This document shows, one piece after another, positions 8,094 to 14,135 of a DNA stretch of 15,562 bases. The stretch spans positions 46,850 to 62,411 of the forward strand of contig DEFA01000018.1 of NCBI GenBank assembly GCA_002350525.1. The letters are read 5' to 3'. This stretch comes from Lachnospiraceae bacterium UBA2864. Lineage in GTDB: Bacteria; Bacillota; Clostridia; Lachnospirales; Lachnospiraceae. A model generated the notes under the pieces. The model had not been told where the DNA came from. It did not search any database and was given only the letters and a program-made list of their open reading frames with translations. Position numbers and translations under genes: made by a program. Position 1 is the stretch's first letter; the number at the start of each line of letters is the position of its first letter.

Positions 8094-8267
8094 TGTACAG
8101 ATTCGCAGAGAGCCAGTATTTATGCGGGTTTGAGGCGGGGCAGAATCTTTCGTGACAATAAAATGACAATATAAAGTCCAAAATCTGCTCTGCAGAGGGA
8201 TGATATAAAACTTGTTCTCAGTTCACTGAGTGAACAAGTTTGTCAGAAAGATAAGGTTTAATACGGT
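8094..8267. other. guaA-element junction: palindromes and short repeats, candidate attL region
   Basis: No gene is visible here. The stretch holds a direct repeat of TGACAATA (8153-8160 and 8164-8171, period 11), a perfect 10-bp palindrome CTCTGCAGAG (8188-8197) and a compound palindrome (8209-8240) made of AACTTGTTC/GAACAAGTT outside GTTCACT-G-AGTGAAC. Together with the guaA 3' end on one side and element genes on the other, this suggests the left attachment region with integrase arm sites. No core repeat has been located to prove it. Confidence 0.4.
8153..8171 (-). repeat. TGACAATA tandem repeat; candidate integrase arm site, inverted match near 14112
   Basis: Two TGACAATA copies lie 11 bp apart. 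Read on the minus strand, bases 8168-8154 give TGTCATTTTATTGTC, which matches TGTCATTTCATAGTC at 14112-14126 at 13 of 15 positions. Related motifs in inverted orientation near both presumed ends are what arm-type integrase sites look like. Confidence 0.35.
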
Positions 8268-8321
8268 AAAAAAAAATAGCCGTAGTGAATGTATCTAATA
8301 CATTTGCTACGGCTATTTTTG
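8268..8321. terminator. Bidirectional terminator between guaA side and XRE regulator
   Basis: A 19-bp stem (8275-8293 with 8299-8317, two G-U pairs) has a 5-nt TCTAA loop. It is preceded by nine A residues and followed by a T-run, so it can terminate transcripts from both strands. It lies 9 nt beyond the stop of the minus-strand regulator and is the only strong terminator after guaA. Confidence 0.92.
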
Positions 8322-8329
8322 TTGCTTGT

Positions 8330-9040
8330 TTATTTGTTTTTGGGCTTGCGTTTGCGCTTTTGCTTTACAAGTTCCTCCGCTTTCTTCTCCTCAGGAAAAG
8401 GCTTATTATCGCCTTTCTTCCTGGGAGGAATGGGCATCACGTTGACATGGTTCTCATCGAATACAGGTGCGGGAACAAGACCGAGATTACGCCTTGCAGT
8501 TTCCATCTCCATTCGCTGGGCCATAGGCATCTGATTTTTGGGGTTATCTATATCGGTACCTTTGACATCAGAGTGAGCAATCTGCCATTCGTGGTATTCC
8601 TCCTGAGTGATCTTGCCCTCCACCATAAGGTCGCGGATGCCACACCAAGTATATAACAAATCGGCTAAGAGGTATCTATCGATAACTTGCTGGTCAGAGA
8701 ATGATTCAGGAGTATTGCCGAAGGTAAAGCATAGTTCTCCATCAACGAGTTTTGGCGAAAAACCATATAGCTTTTCAAGAGCATACAGGAACTGTTCCAC
8801 GGTTACCGGGTTTGTAGGATCCGGATCACGGAGAACGGCACGGTCTATCAAAAGAGCATCTGCAATATCCATTAATGTGTATTCATCAGGATATCGGTTG
8901 CCAAGCTCGTAGTTACGTATAGCACTCTCGCTCAGACCGCATTCTTCTGCGAGCTGCTTTTGGGTAAGATGCCGCATGATGCGGAATGACCTTATTTTTT
9001 CACCGATTCGGGAACCGGTGTTAGCGTTTGTTTCACTCAT
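8330..9040 (-). CDS. XRE-family transcriptional regulator, probable element repressor
   Basis: A 236-aa protein with a Cro/C1-type helix-turn-helix at about residues 11-66 (LTQKQLAEECGLSESAIRNYELG). An unassigned region of about 170 residues follows, including a short KITQEEYHEWQ helix, and the tail is strongly basic (KQKRKRKPKNK). The ATG at 9038-9040 is preferred over an upstream GTG at 9050-9052 because GGAGG (+ strand 9052-9056) is about 11 nt before the ATG and overlaps the GTG. The gene is divergent from the excisionase-like and integrase genes, and the shared intergenic region carries four matching dyads, so it probably represses both directions and keeps the element quiescent. DNA binding by this protein is inferred from position. 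A bidirectional terminator closes the gene. Confidence 0.88.
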   Translation of the reverse strand: MSETNANTGSRIGEKIRSFRIMRHLTQKQLAEECGLSESAIRNYELGNRYPDEYTLMDIADALLIDRAVLRDPDPTNPVTVEQFLYALEKLYGFSPKLVDGELCFTFGNTPESFSDQQVIDRYLLADLLYTWCGIRDLMVEGKITQEEYHEWQIAHSDVKGTDIDNPKNQMPMAQRMEMETARRNLGLVPAPVFDENHVNVMPIPPRKKGDNKPFPEEKKAEELVKQKRKRKPKNK

Positions 9041-9056
9041 ATGAATATACACCTCC

Positions 9057-9070
9057 GTTCATTTATGAAA
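9057..9070. promoter_or_regulatory. Operator-like dyad 1 (GTTCA-N4-TGAAA)
   Basis: GTTCATTTATGAAA differs from the full dyad GTTCA-N4-TGAAC only in the last base. It lies just upstream of the XRE ribosome binding site, where a bound repressor would block its own transcript. Confidence 0.55.
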
Positions 9071-9073
9071 TGA

Positions 9074-9107
9074 TTATATCACAATCAGTTCAAAAGTGAA
9101 ATGTTTT
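9074..9107 (-). promoter_or_regulatory. Leftward promoter for the XRE regulator
   Basis: On the minus strand a perfect TATAAT lies at about 9079-9074, with TTCACT as a weak -35 sixteen bases upstream. Operator-like dyad 2 (9088-9101) falls in the spacer, which predicts autorepression. Confidence 0.55.
9088..9101. promoter_or_regulatory. Operator-like dyad 2 (GTTCA-N4-TGAAA)
   Basis: GTTCAAAAGTGAAA is the second of four dyads. It starts 31 bp after dyad 1 and lies between the -35 and -10 of the leftward promoter. Confidence 0.6.
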
Positions 9108-9119
9108 TTAAAAAATATA

Positions 9120-9148
9120 TTGACAGTTCAGAAATGAACGGTTAGAAT
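9120..9148 (+). promoter_or_regulatory. Rightward promoter for xis-int operon with operator in spacer
   Basis: TTGACA (9120-9125), a 17-bp spacer and TAGAAT (9143-9148) form a near-consensus housekeeping promoter. The spacer begins with the dyad GTTCAGAAATGAAC (9126-9139), so repressor binding would exclude RNA polymerase. It would drive the excisionase-like gene, the integrase and the genes behind them. Confidence 0.88.
9126..9139. promoter_or_regulatory. Operator-like dyad 3 (perfect GTTCA-N4-TGAAC)
   Basis: This is a perfect 5-bp inverted repeat around GAAA, positioned between the -35 and -10 hexamers of the rightward promoter. It has the same sequence as dyad 4. Confidence 0.8.
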
Positions 9149-9165
9149 ACAAATCATAACAAGCA

Positions 9166-9179
9166 GTTCAGAAATGAAC
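9166..9179. promoter_or_regulatory. Operator-like dyad 4 (perfect GTTCA-N4-TGAAC)
   Basis: An identical copy of dyad 3, starting exactly 40 bp later and downstream of the expected transcription start. The near-helical phasing could allow cooperative binding or a second block on elongation. Confidence 0.75.
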
Positions 9180-9214
9180 TGATAAATAAAAACAAAGAAA
9201 AGGAGAACAAAACA

Positions 9215-9436
9215 ATGGAAATGAAAACATCAGTAAAATCAGACAATGCATCAGTATTAAGATGCGGTGACATCATGGAGATCCTGGGGATATCCGACGG
9301 GAAAGCTTATGGTATCATCCGGCAGCTTAACAAAGAGCTTGAAGCAAAGGGATACCATACCGTATCCGGACGCGTCAGCAGGAAGTATTTTGAAGAGTGT
9401 TTTTATGGAATAGAGAAAGCAAGGGAGGCGGTGTAA
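9215..9436 (+). CDS. Small helix-turn-helix protein, probable excisionase
   Basis: A 73-aa protein with a helix-turn-helix or winged-helix segment across about residues 15-60 (DIMEILGISDGKAYGIIRQL, then NKELEAKGYHTVSGRVSRKYF). This pattern (a site-recognition helix, then LNKEL, GY.T, GRV and KYF) recurs in small proteins encoded just before tyrosine integrases of Firmicutes elements. In such positions they usually act as recombination directionality factors or as local regulators. AAGGAG lies 9 nt upstream of the ATG. It is the first gene behind the operator-controlled promoter and its stop codon abuts the integrase TTG start, so the two are translationally coupled. The DNA-binding class is fairly sure; the excisionase role is inferred from size and position. 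Confidence 0.75.
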   Translation: MEMKTSVKSDNASVLRCGDIMEILGISDGKAYGIIRQLNKELEAKGYHTVSGRVSRKYFEECFYGIEKAREAV

Positions 9437-10576
9437 TTGGCAGTATTGAAAAACGATAAAACCGGCAAGTGGGAAGTGCGCACGTACTATAAGGACTTCA
9501 CCGGTACTAACAAGCAGAAAACAAAGCGTGGTTTTGCCACAAAGCATGAAGCACAGGATTGGGAGCGGGCATTCAAGTTACAGCAGGATCAGAATATGGA
9601 TATGTTCTTTGAAGACTTTGTCGAGATCTATACGAATGACAAAAAGCCCAGGATCAAGCTGAATACCTGGATGACGAAACAGCACATCATAGATACGAAG
9701 ATCCTTCCTTACTTCGGGAAAAAGAAGCTGTCGGAGATCCGCACTTCCGATATCCTCAGCTGGCAGAACGAGATCATGAAACAGAATAAAGAAAATGGCA
9801 CACAGTATTCGCAGACGTATTTGAAGACCATTCATAACCAGCTCAGTGCGATCCTTAACCACGCGGTTAATATGTACGGCCTTCGTGTGAACGTAGCACG
9901 TAAAGCCGGGAATATGGGAAAAGAGCAGTCGAAAGAAATGCTGTTCTGGACACAGGAAGAGTATCTGAGATTTGTAGAGACGATCGCAGATAAAGAAGAA
10001 AGCTATATTGCATTTGAAATACTGTATTGGTGCGGGATCCGGCTTGGGGAACTTTTAGCGCTTACACCTGCGGACTTCAATTTTGAAACCCACACATTAT
10101 CTGTAAATAAATCATTCCAGCGTATAGCCGGTAAAGATGTGATCACGGATCCCAAGACACCCAAGAGCAATCGAAGGATCATCATGCCGGAGTTTCTTTC
10201 GACAGAGATTGAAGATTATATCAAGCGGTTATATGGGATATCGAAGCGCGACAGGATCTTTCAATTATCCAAGAGTTTCCTTCATCACGAAATGGACCGC
10301 GGAGTGGCACTCAGCGGTGTGAAACGGATAAGGATCCATGATCTTAGACATAGCCATGTGAGTCTTCTTATCAACATGGGTTTCTCAGCCCTGGCGATAG
10401 GAGACCGCGTAGGACATGAAGCAATCGATATCACTTATAAATACGCGCACCTCTTTCCTACGGTACAGACCGATATGGCGAAGAAGCTCAATATTGAGAG
10501 AACCACAATCATGAACCATGCATATGGCTCTTCAACAGATATGGAGGATGAAGCAGATGTCAAAGAAGAATCGTGA
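9437..10576 (+). CDS. int: Tyrosine-type site-specific integrase
   Basis: A 379-aa recombinase that integrates and excises the element. Residues about 1-55 form an AP2-like arm-binding domain (KWEVRTYYKDFTG to KRGFATKHEAQ), about 56-160 the SAM-like core-binding domain, and about 165-355 the catalytic domain. Catalytic residues visible are Arg202 (WCGIRLGELL), Lys240 or Lys243 in the beta-hairpin, His301 and Arg304 (HDLRHSH), His327 (VGHEAI) and the nucleophile Tyr336 (TYKYAHLF). All are present, so the enzyme looks intact. The start is TTG at 9437, directly after the previous stop, with GGGAGG 9 nt upstream. The end overlaps the following mobilization gene by 20 nt. The domain layout is that of Tn916/lambda-like integrases. 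Confidence 0.95.
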   Translation: MAVLKNDKTGKWEVRTYYKDFTGTNKQKTKRGFATKHEAQDWERAFKLQQDQNMDMFFEDFVEIYTNDKKPRIKLNTWMTKQHIIDTKILPYFGKKKLSEIRTSDILSWQNEIMKQNKENGTQYSQTYLKTIHNQLSAILNHAVNMYGLRVNVARKAGNMGKEQSKEMLFWTQEEYLRFVETIADKEESYIAFEILYWCGIRLGELLALTPADFNFETHTLSVNKSFQRIAGKDVITDPKTPKSNRRIIMPEFLSTEIEDYIKRLYGISKRDRIFQLSKSFLHHEMDRGVALSGVKRIRIHDLRHSHVSLLINMGFSALAIGDRVGHEAIDITYKYAHLFPTVQTDMAKKLNIERTTIMNHAYGSSTDMEDEADVKEES

Positions 10577-11006
10577 TGATAAGAATCGTTTGCGTAGCAG
10601 GACAATAGCATTTCGTATGTCTCCAGAGGAGGAGGCAGAACTAAATCAAAGAGTGAAGCTGATGGGCTACAGGACGAAGCAGGACTACATGATAGATGCT
10701 GTGCTTCATAACGAGGTGCGGGCTATCGGAAATCCGCTGATGTTGATCCAGTTCAGGCAGACCTTATCACATATAGAGTCGGAACTGATCCGTATAGGGG
10801 AAACATCTGAAATGGATGAAGAGCTGCTTACACCTATCAGAAGTATGCAGGAGATATTGATCGCTTTTGAATCCGGCAAAGCTTCTGATCAGAGCAACCT
10901 TGTACTGAAAAAACAGGAGCTGGACAGATTGCTCCACCAGTCCGTTTTATCGATACCACATCCCGGGCACGCACAGGATTGGGATATAAACCAAAATAAT
11001 GAATAA
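10557..11006 (+). CDS. Small mobilization accessory protein (MobC-like)
   Basis: A 149-aa protein beginning MSKKNRDDKNRLRSR. It starts inside the integrase gene; the ATG at 10557 has GGAGG 9 nt upstream, whereas a longer frame to 10518 has no such site. The basic N-terminus followed by IAFRMSPEEEAELNQRVKLM and then GYRTKQDYMIDAVL matches the ribbon-helix-helix-like pattern of MobC-family relaxosome proteins, which bind near oriT and help the relaxase open the DNA. The C-terminal half is helical with no motif I recognise. Its place in one operon with a helicase and a relaxase supports a relaxosome role. Moderately sure. Confidence 0.7.
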   Translation: MSKKNRDDKNRLRSRTIAFRMSPEEEAELNQRVKLMGYRTKQDYMIDAVLHNEVRAIGNPLMLIQFRQTLSHIESELIRIGETSEMDEELLTPIRSMQEILIAFESGKASDQSNLVLKKQELDRLLHQSVLSIPHPGHAQDWDINQNNE

Positions 11007-11023
11007 CAGGAGGAAAATGAAAA

Positions 11024-12166
11024 TTGAATACAGATGCAAAAGAAAAAGCTGCCCGTAGCACAGTTGTTGGCGCAACTGATGAGCAGCACATTTCTAAAAA
11101 CGTTAACTCGATTATAGCAGATGATCCCGGCGGAAACAATATGAAACCTTCGGAAACTTCTGCAATGATGGGCGGTCTGGAAATTCTTTCCATGACGGAA
11201 CTCTATGACAGTTCCTTTGAACCGAGAGTTCCGGTGGTCGATGGTCTTCTGAACTCCGGCACCTATATCTTTGCCGGAGCTCCCAAGGTAGGAAAGTCAT
11301 TCTTCATGGCTCAGCTTGCTTATCATGTGGCAATGGGGATTCCCTTGTGGGATTATCCCGTAAGACAGGGCGCGGTATTATACCTGGCACTTGAAGATGA
11401 TTATGCCAGACTTCAGCAACGGCTTGCGATGATGTTTGGAGAAGAAAGCACGGATAAGCTTTATCTAGCAATCAAATCCAAAACCATCAAAGACGGACTT
11501 GCTGAACAGATGACCTGTTTTGTGAAGGAACATGCGGATGCGAGACTGATCATTATTGATACGCTTCAGCGCGTCAGAGAAATGGACGGTGACAAGATGA
11601 GTTACGGTACAGACTACGACAATATGACTCCGCTTAAAGAGTTCAGTGACAGAACCGGAGTCACGATCATTGTAGTTCACCATACCAGAAAGATGGCTGC
11701 GGATGATGTATGTGAGATGATTTCCGGTACTAACGGACTCCTGGGAGCCGCAGACGGCGCTCTCATTCTTTTTAAAAAGAAAAGGACTTCCAATGAAGCA
11801 ACGCTTGATGTGATCGGCAGGGATCAGCAGGAACAGGAGCTCACGCTCTTCAGGAATCAGGACACCTGTGTATGGGAAAAAGTGAAGTCAGAAACGGAAT
11901 TGTTTGTAACAAAACCGGATCCGGTGCTTGAAAAGATTTCAGAATTTATCACTGAAGATAATCCGGAGTGGGAAGGAACCTCTTCGGAACTGATTGAAAT
12001 GATCCCGGGACTTGTGGATATCATTCAATCCAATACGCTGGTCCGCAGACTGAATATCAACCGCGGGAAGCTGTTCAGGGATTACGGTATTTACTATGAG
12101 CCGCTTCAGAGAAAGAGCGACCGTAAGCCTTTTGCTCTTCGTCTGGTTAACGAAGAAGCTTCGTAA
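11024..12166 (+). CDS. RepA-like AAA/RecA-fold replicative helicase
   Basis: A 380-aa ATPase of the RSF1010 RepA / AAA_25 type, a hexameric helicase class used by small plasmids. Walker A GAPKVGKS is at residues 85-92, a conserved acidic segment LALEDD at 121-126, Walker B LIIIDT at 175-180, the sensor-like VVHHTRK at 217-223 and the GTNGLLGAADG loop at 235-245. About 300-380 looks like a small winged-helix C-terminal domain. The start is TTG at 11024 with AGGAGG 10 nt upstream; an ATG at 11017 runs into a stop after 13 codons. Its presence in an integrated element suggests that the excised circle replicates, or that the helicase assists transfer. An iteron-like array follows directly. The ATPase class is firm; the helicase role comes from family knowledge. 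Confidence 0.87.
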   Translation: MNTDAKEKAARSTVVGATDEQHISKNVNSIIADDPGGNNMKPSETSAMMGGLEILSMTELYDSSFEPRVPVVDGLLNSGTYIFAGAPKVGKSFFMAQLAYHVAMGIPLWDYPVRQGAVLYLALEDDYARLQQRLAMMFGEESTDKLYLAIKSKTIKDGLAEQMTCFVKEHADARLIIIDTLQRVREMDGDKMSYGTDYDNMTPLKEFSDRTGVTIIVVHHTRKMAADDVCEMISGTNGLLGAADGALILFKKKRTSNEATLDVIGRDQQEQELTLFRNQDTCVWEKVKSETELFVTKPDPVLEKISEFITEDNPEWEGTSSELIEMIPGLVDIIQSNTLVRRLNINRGKLFRDYGIYYEPLQRKSDRKPFALRLVNEEAS

Positions 12167-12173
12167 TCAATTT

Positions 12174-12256
12174 ATGACGATTAGTGACGATAATGACGGT
12201 ATTTTTGATAGCGGGCCGGTATAGAAATAACCGTCATTACCGTCATTACCGTCACT
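12174..12256. repeat. Inverted pair of three-copy TGACGRT iterons, candidate replication origin
   Basis: Three TGACGAT or TGACGGT cores read rightwards (12175-12181, 12185-12191, 12194-12200). Three copies of the complement ACCGTCA read left (12230-12236, 12239-12245, 12248-12254, period 9). The arms enclose about 29 bp containing a short GC-rich run. The array starts 8 nt after the RepA-like stop codon. Spaced short repeats next to a Rep gene are the hallmark of iteron origins. The same DNA could instead form a long hairpin or bind a regulator of the 80-aa gene. Confidence 0.6.
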
Positions 12257-12278
12257 GCAATAGGAAAGGAACATCAAA

Positions 12279-12521
12279 ATGAAAAAGAATGTACAGATAC
12301 CATATGAGCTCTTTATCGATCTTGTCTATGTTCATCTTTTGGAATGTGATGATGCAGATATCCGGAAAAGAATTGAGCGTGGCCTGAACGCAAAGGTTGA
12401 GTCACTGGTGGCGCATGAGCTTTATGAGAAATATAAAACTGCTCCGACAGAGGAAGAACGGGAGAAGGCAAGACTGGAATATCTGGACAGGCGCGGAATA
12501 CATAAAGATTTCAGATGGTAG
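12279..12521 (+). CDS. Conserved-looking 80-aa protein of unknown function
   Basis: An 80-aa, highly charged, helical soluble protein (MKKNVQIPYELFIDLVYVHL start, then RKRIERGLNAKVESL, a KYKTAPTEEEREKARLEYLD segment and a GIHKDFRW end). It has no signal peptide, membrane segment or cysteine pair. AAAGGA lies about 8 nt before the ATG. I recall similar short proteins lying between plasmid-type helicase and mobilization genes in gut Clostridia, sometimes carrying uninformative names, but I cannot assign a function. Position between the iteron array and the candidate oriT suggests an accessory role in replication or mobilization. The gene itself is credible from its ribosome binding site, compact fit and sensible composition. 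Confidence 0.72.
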   Translation: MKKNVQIPYELFIDLVYVHLLECDDADIRKRIERGLNAKVESLVAHELYEKYKTAPTEEEREKARLEYLDRRGIHKDFRW

Positions 12522-12534
12522 AGCAAAAACAAGT

Positions 12535-12630
12535 CCGGGTAAGCCCTCGGCGTTTGAGAGCGAAATACACCCATTACACAAATTACCATTTATGCAATAG
12601 GTTTCTTTCGCGGCTGCGCCGGGCTTATCC
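12535..12630. other. Candidate oriT: inverted GGRTAAGCCC pair before the relaxase gene
   Basis: GGGTAAGCCCTCGGCG (12537-12552) recurs inverted as CGCCGGGCTTATCC (12617-12630), whose complement is GGATAAGCCCGGCG. They share GG, TAAGCCC and GGCG, with a 2-nt difference in spacing. The TAAG-plus-C-rich pattern resembles the nick region of IncQ-type MobA origins, and the site lies directly upstream of a MobA/MobL relaxase. The assignment is an inference from position and resemblance. Confidence 0.45.
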
Positions 12631-12645
12631 TGCTACCGCAGGAGG
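12629..12645 (+). promoter_or_regulatory. Hairpin overlapping the relaxase ribosome binding site
   Basis: CCTGC (12629-12633), loop TACC, then GCAGG (12638-12642) runs into the Shine-Dalgarno GGAGG (12641-12645) of the TTG-initiated relaxase. Folding would partly hide the site and lower relaxase translation. Confidence 0.45.
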
Positions 12646-12653
12646 AAAGATCA

Positions 12654-14045
12654 TTGGGTAAACATTCATTTATAAGGCAATACAAGCTTCCTGATGTGAA
12701 AGGAAAGATCGATTATATCAGTAATCCTGGGAGACAGGAGCATCTGTATGCCACATACGATACGACTATTGATGAAAGATTCTGGGATTATCTCGCCGGA
12801 GAGAATCAAAAAGCATTTGAGAAGTCCGGTGCGGATGGAAAATGCATAGAGGCCAGAGAATTTGTGATCATGCTTCCACCATCTTTGACGGAATATGATC
12901 CACAGATTCTTTTGAAACTGTTTACGGATAAATTCAAAGCTGAATACGGATTGGACTGTAGCTCTGCGCTCCATCACAATAAAGCAAAGACAAATTATCA
13001 CATTCATCTCATATACAGTGAAAGACGGCCGTTGGATAAACCGATCATAAAGATCGCATCCCGCAATATGTTTTATGATGAAAACGGTAAGCATAGAAAA
13101 ACCAAAAAAGAGATTCTGGACGAGGCAGGAAATATCAGACCCGGCTGTAAGATACTTCTCAAAGGGGAAGAATATGATAACCGGTTCTTCGGACCAAAGG
13201 AAGATTATGTCAAAACGCAGGAGTTCCTGGATGATGTAAAGCACCTCTACACGGATCTGATCAACGCCTGTGTCAAGGATGAATCGGAAAGGCTGACCGT
13301 ATTTGACAGAAACGGCCCATATCTTGCAACGAAAAAGATCGGGAAGAACAACCCCAAGGCAGATGTGATCAGAGCAGATAACGAAGCCCGGATGGAGTGG
13401 AACCGTACAGTTGATGAAGCAAGAGTCGTGGGCATTCCTGAAGCTGATATAGTAGCCATGAAGAAGGATTTCGTATCTTCGGAAGTGAAGAAGTCTATCA
13501 AGGATGACGGATATCGCCCGGAACGTTTAGGCAAGATCATACGGAAAGCCATAAGTACGCTTATTGAAAAGATAAGGAAATTCAAACTTCCGGAGAAGCC
13601 TGTTCCGGTTTTTGACTTTGCTGCCTATAACGAGATGGTGAAGACAAATAATGCGCTTCGAAAGATCACGGCGGAGATTGAGACTATAGATAAAAAGACC
13701 GCTCATAAGCATAATAAGATCAACGAATGCCTGGGACCCAGATATCAGAAGTTTAAGGTTACGCTGATCAAAGAGATAGCGGATTTGCAACTATTAAAGG
13801 AAGGAAAGCAGAAGGAACTTGACCGGATCGTTAAGAAGGCCGGATATAAAGACGTAAGTAAGTTTATGACAGCCTTTGAAAAGTCCTGCAGGCTTCTTGA
13901 GGGATACAAGGCACAACATCCGGGTGAAGAACTGCCGACAGAAAAAGAAAGCGTTCTCTCAAAACTGAAATCGTATCAGGCGGAAGCAAAGAATACGGCT
14001 CGAAAAAATCCGGAAAAGCAAAAGAAAAAAGAAACGGAACGATAA
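12654..14045 (+). CDS. MobA/MobL-family relaxase
   Basis: A 463-aa DNA-nicking transesterase that would start conjugative mobilization by cutting at oriT and staying linked to the DNA 5' end. The relaxase core is about residues 1-220. A candidate nucleophile tyrosine lies in the N-terminal motif VKGKIDYISNPGRQEHLYA (Tyr21; Tyr32 is a nearby alternative). The metal-binding histidine motif is at 107-118 (HHNKAKTNYHIHLIYSERR, with His108, His116 and His118). The remainder (about 300-463) is coiled-coil-rich and basic, with no primase or helicase domain visible, in contrast to the MobA-RepB fusions of IncQ plasmids. The start is TTG with GGAGG 8 nt upstream. It is the last gene of the element operon and is followed by a hairpin. 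No coupling protein or type IV secretion genes are present, so a helper would be needed. Confidence 0.88.
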   Translation: MGKHSFIRQYKLPDVKGKIDYISNPGRQEHLYATYDTTIDERFWDYLAGENQKAFEKSGADGKCIEAREFVIMLPPSLTEYDPQILLKLFTDKFKAEYGLDCSSALHHNKAKTNYHIHLIYSERRPLDKPIIKIASRNMFYDENGKHRKTKKEILDEAGNIRPGCKILLKGEEYDNRFFGPKEDYVKTQEFLDDVKHLYTDLINACVKDESERLTVFDRNGPYLATKKIGKNNPKADVIRADNEARMEWNRTVDEARVVGIPEADIVAMKKDFVSSEVKKSIKDDGYRPERLGKIIRKAISTLIEKIRKFKLPEKPVPVFDFAAYNEMVKTNNALRKITAEIETIDKKTAHKHNKINECLGPRYQKFKVTLIKEIADLQLLKEGKQKELDRIVKKAGYKDVSKFMTAFEKSCRLLEGYKAQHPGEELPTEKESVLSKLKSYQAEAKNTARKNPEKQKKKETER

Positions 14046-14054
14046 GATTGGTAG

Positions 14055-14100
14055 TAATCCACTATGCCAGATTTTCGGTATTGGTGGATTATTGTCTTTA
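14055..14100 (+). terminator. Probable terminator after the relaxase gene
   Basis: TAATCCAC (14055-14062) pairs perfectly with GTGGATTA (14084-14091). Imperfect inner pairing follows and an uneven T-rich tail (TTGTCTTTA) comes after. It is the only hairpin after the relaxase stop. The weak T-tract lowers certainty. Confidence 0.6.
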
Positions 14101-14135
14101 TAGTCGTTTCGTGTCATTTCATAGTCGTTCTGTGT
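14100..14135 (+). repeat. Direct repeat ATAGTCGTTYYGTGT, candidate integrase arm sites
   Basis: ATAGTCGTTTCGTGT (14100-14114) and ATAGTCGTTCTGTGT (14121-14135) match at 13 of 15 positions with a 21-bp period, two helical turns. TGTCATTTCATAGTC (14112-14126), within them, is the inverted counterpart of the left-end TGACAATA repeat. This arrangement suits binding by the integrase N-terminal domain. Confidence 0.4.

Noticed and set aside
8209..8240. Palindrome as the guaA terminator
   Set aside because: The stem is interrupted and lacks a T-tract; the hairpin at 8275-8317 is a far better terminator.
9041..9052. GTG start for the XRE regulator adding four residues
   Set aside because: The GTG overlaps the GGAGG ribosome binding site that is correctly spaced for the ATG at 9040.
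12174..12256. CRISPR-like array from the repeated ACCGTCATT units
   Set aside because: The repeats are 9 bp and contiguous with no spacers; an iteron or dyad explanation fits better.
12397..12600. A 67-aa + strand frame overlapping the 80-aa gene
   Set aside because: It lies in a shifted frame of a better-supported gene, lacks its own ribosome binding site and reads through the candidate oriT region.
8074..14062. GGAAC-ATA similarity between the guaA end and the relaxase 3' end near 14036 as a direct repeat
   Set aside because: Only about 13 of 20 positions agree after the first five bases; too degenerate for an attachment core.
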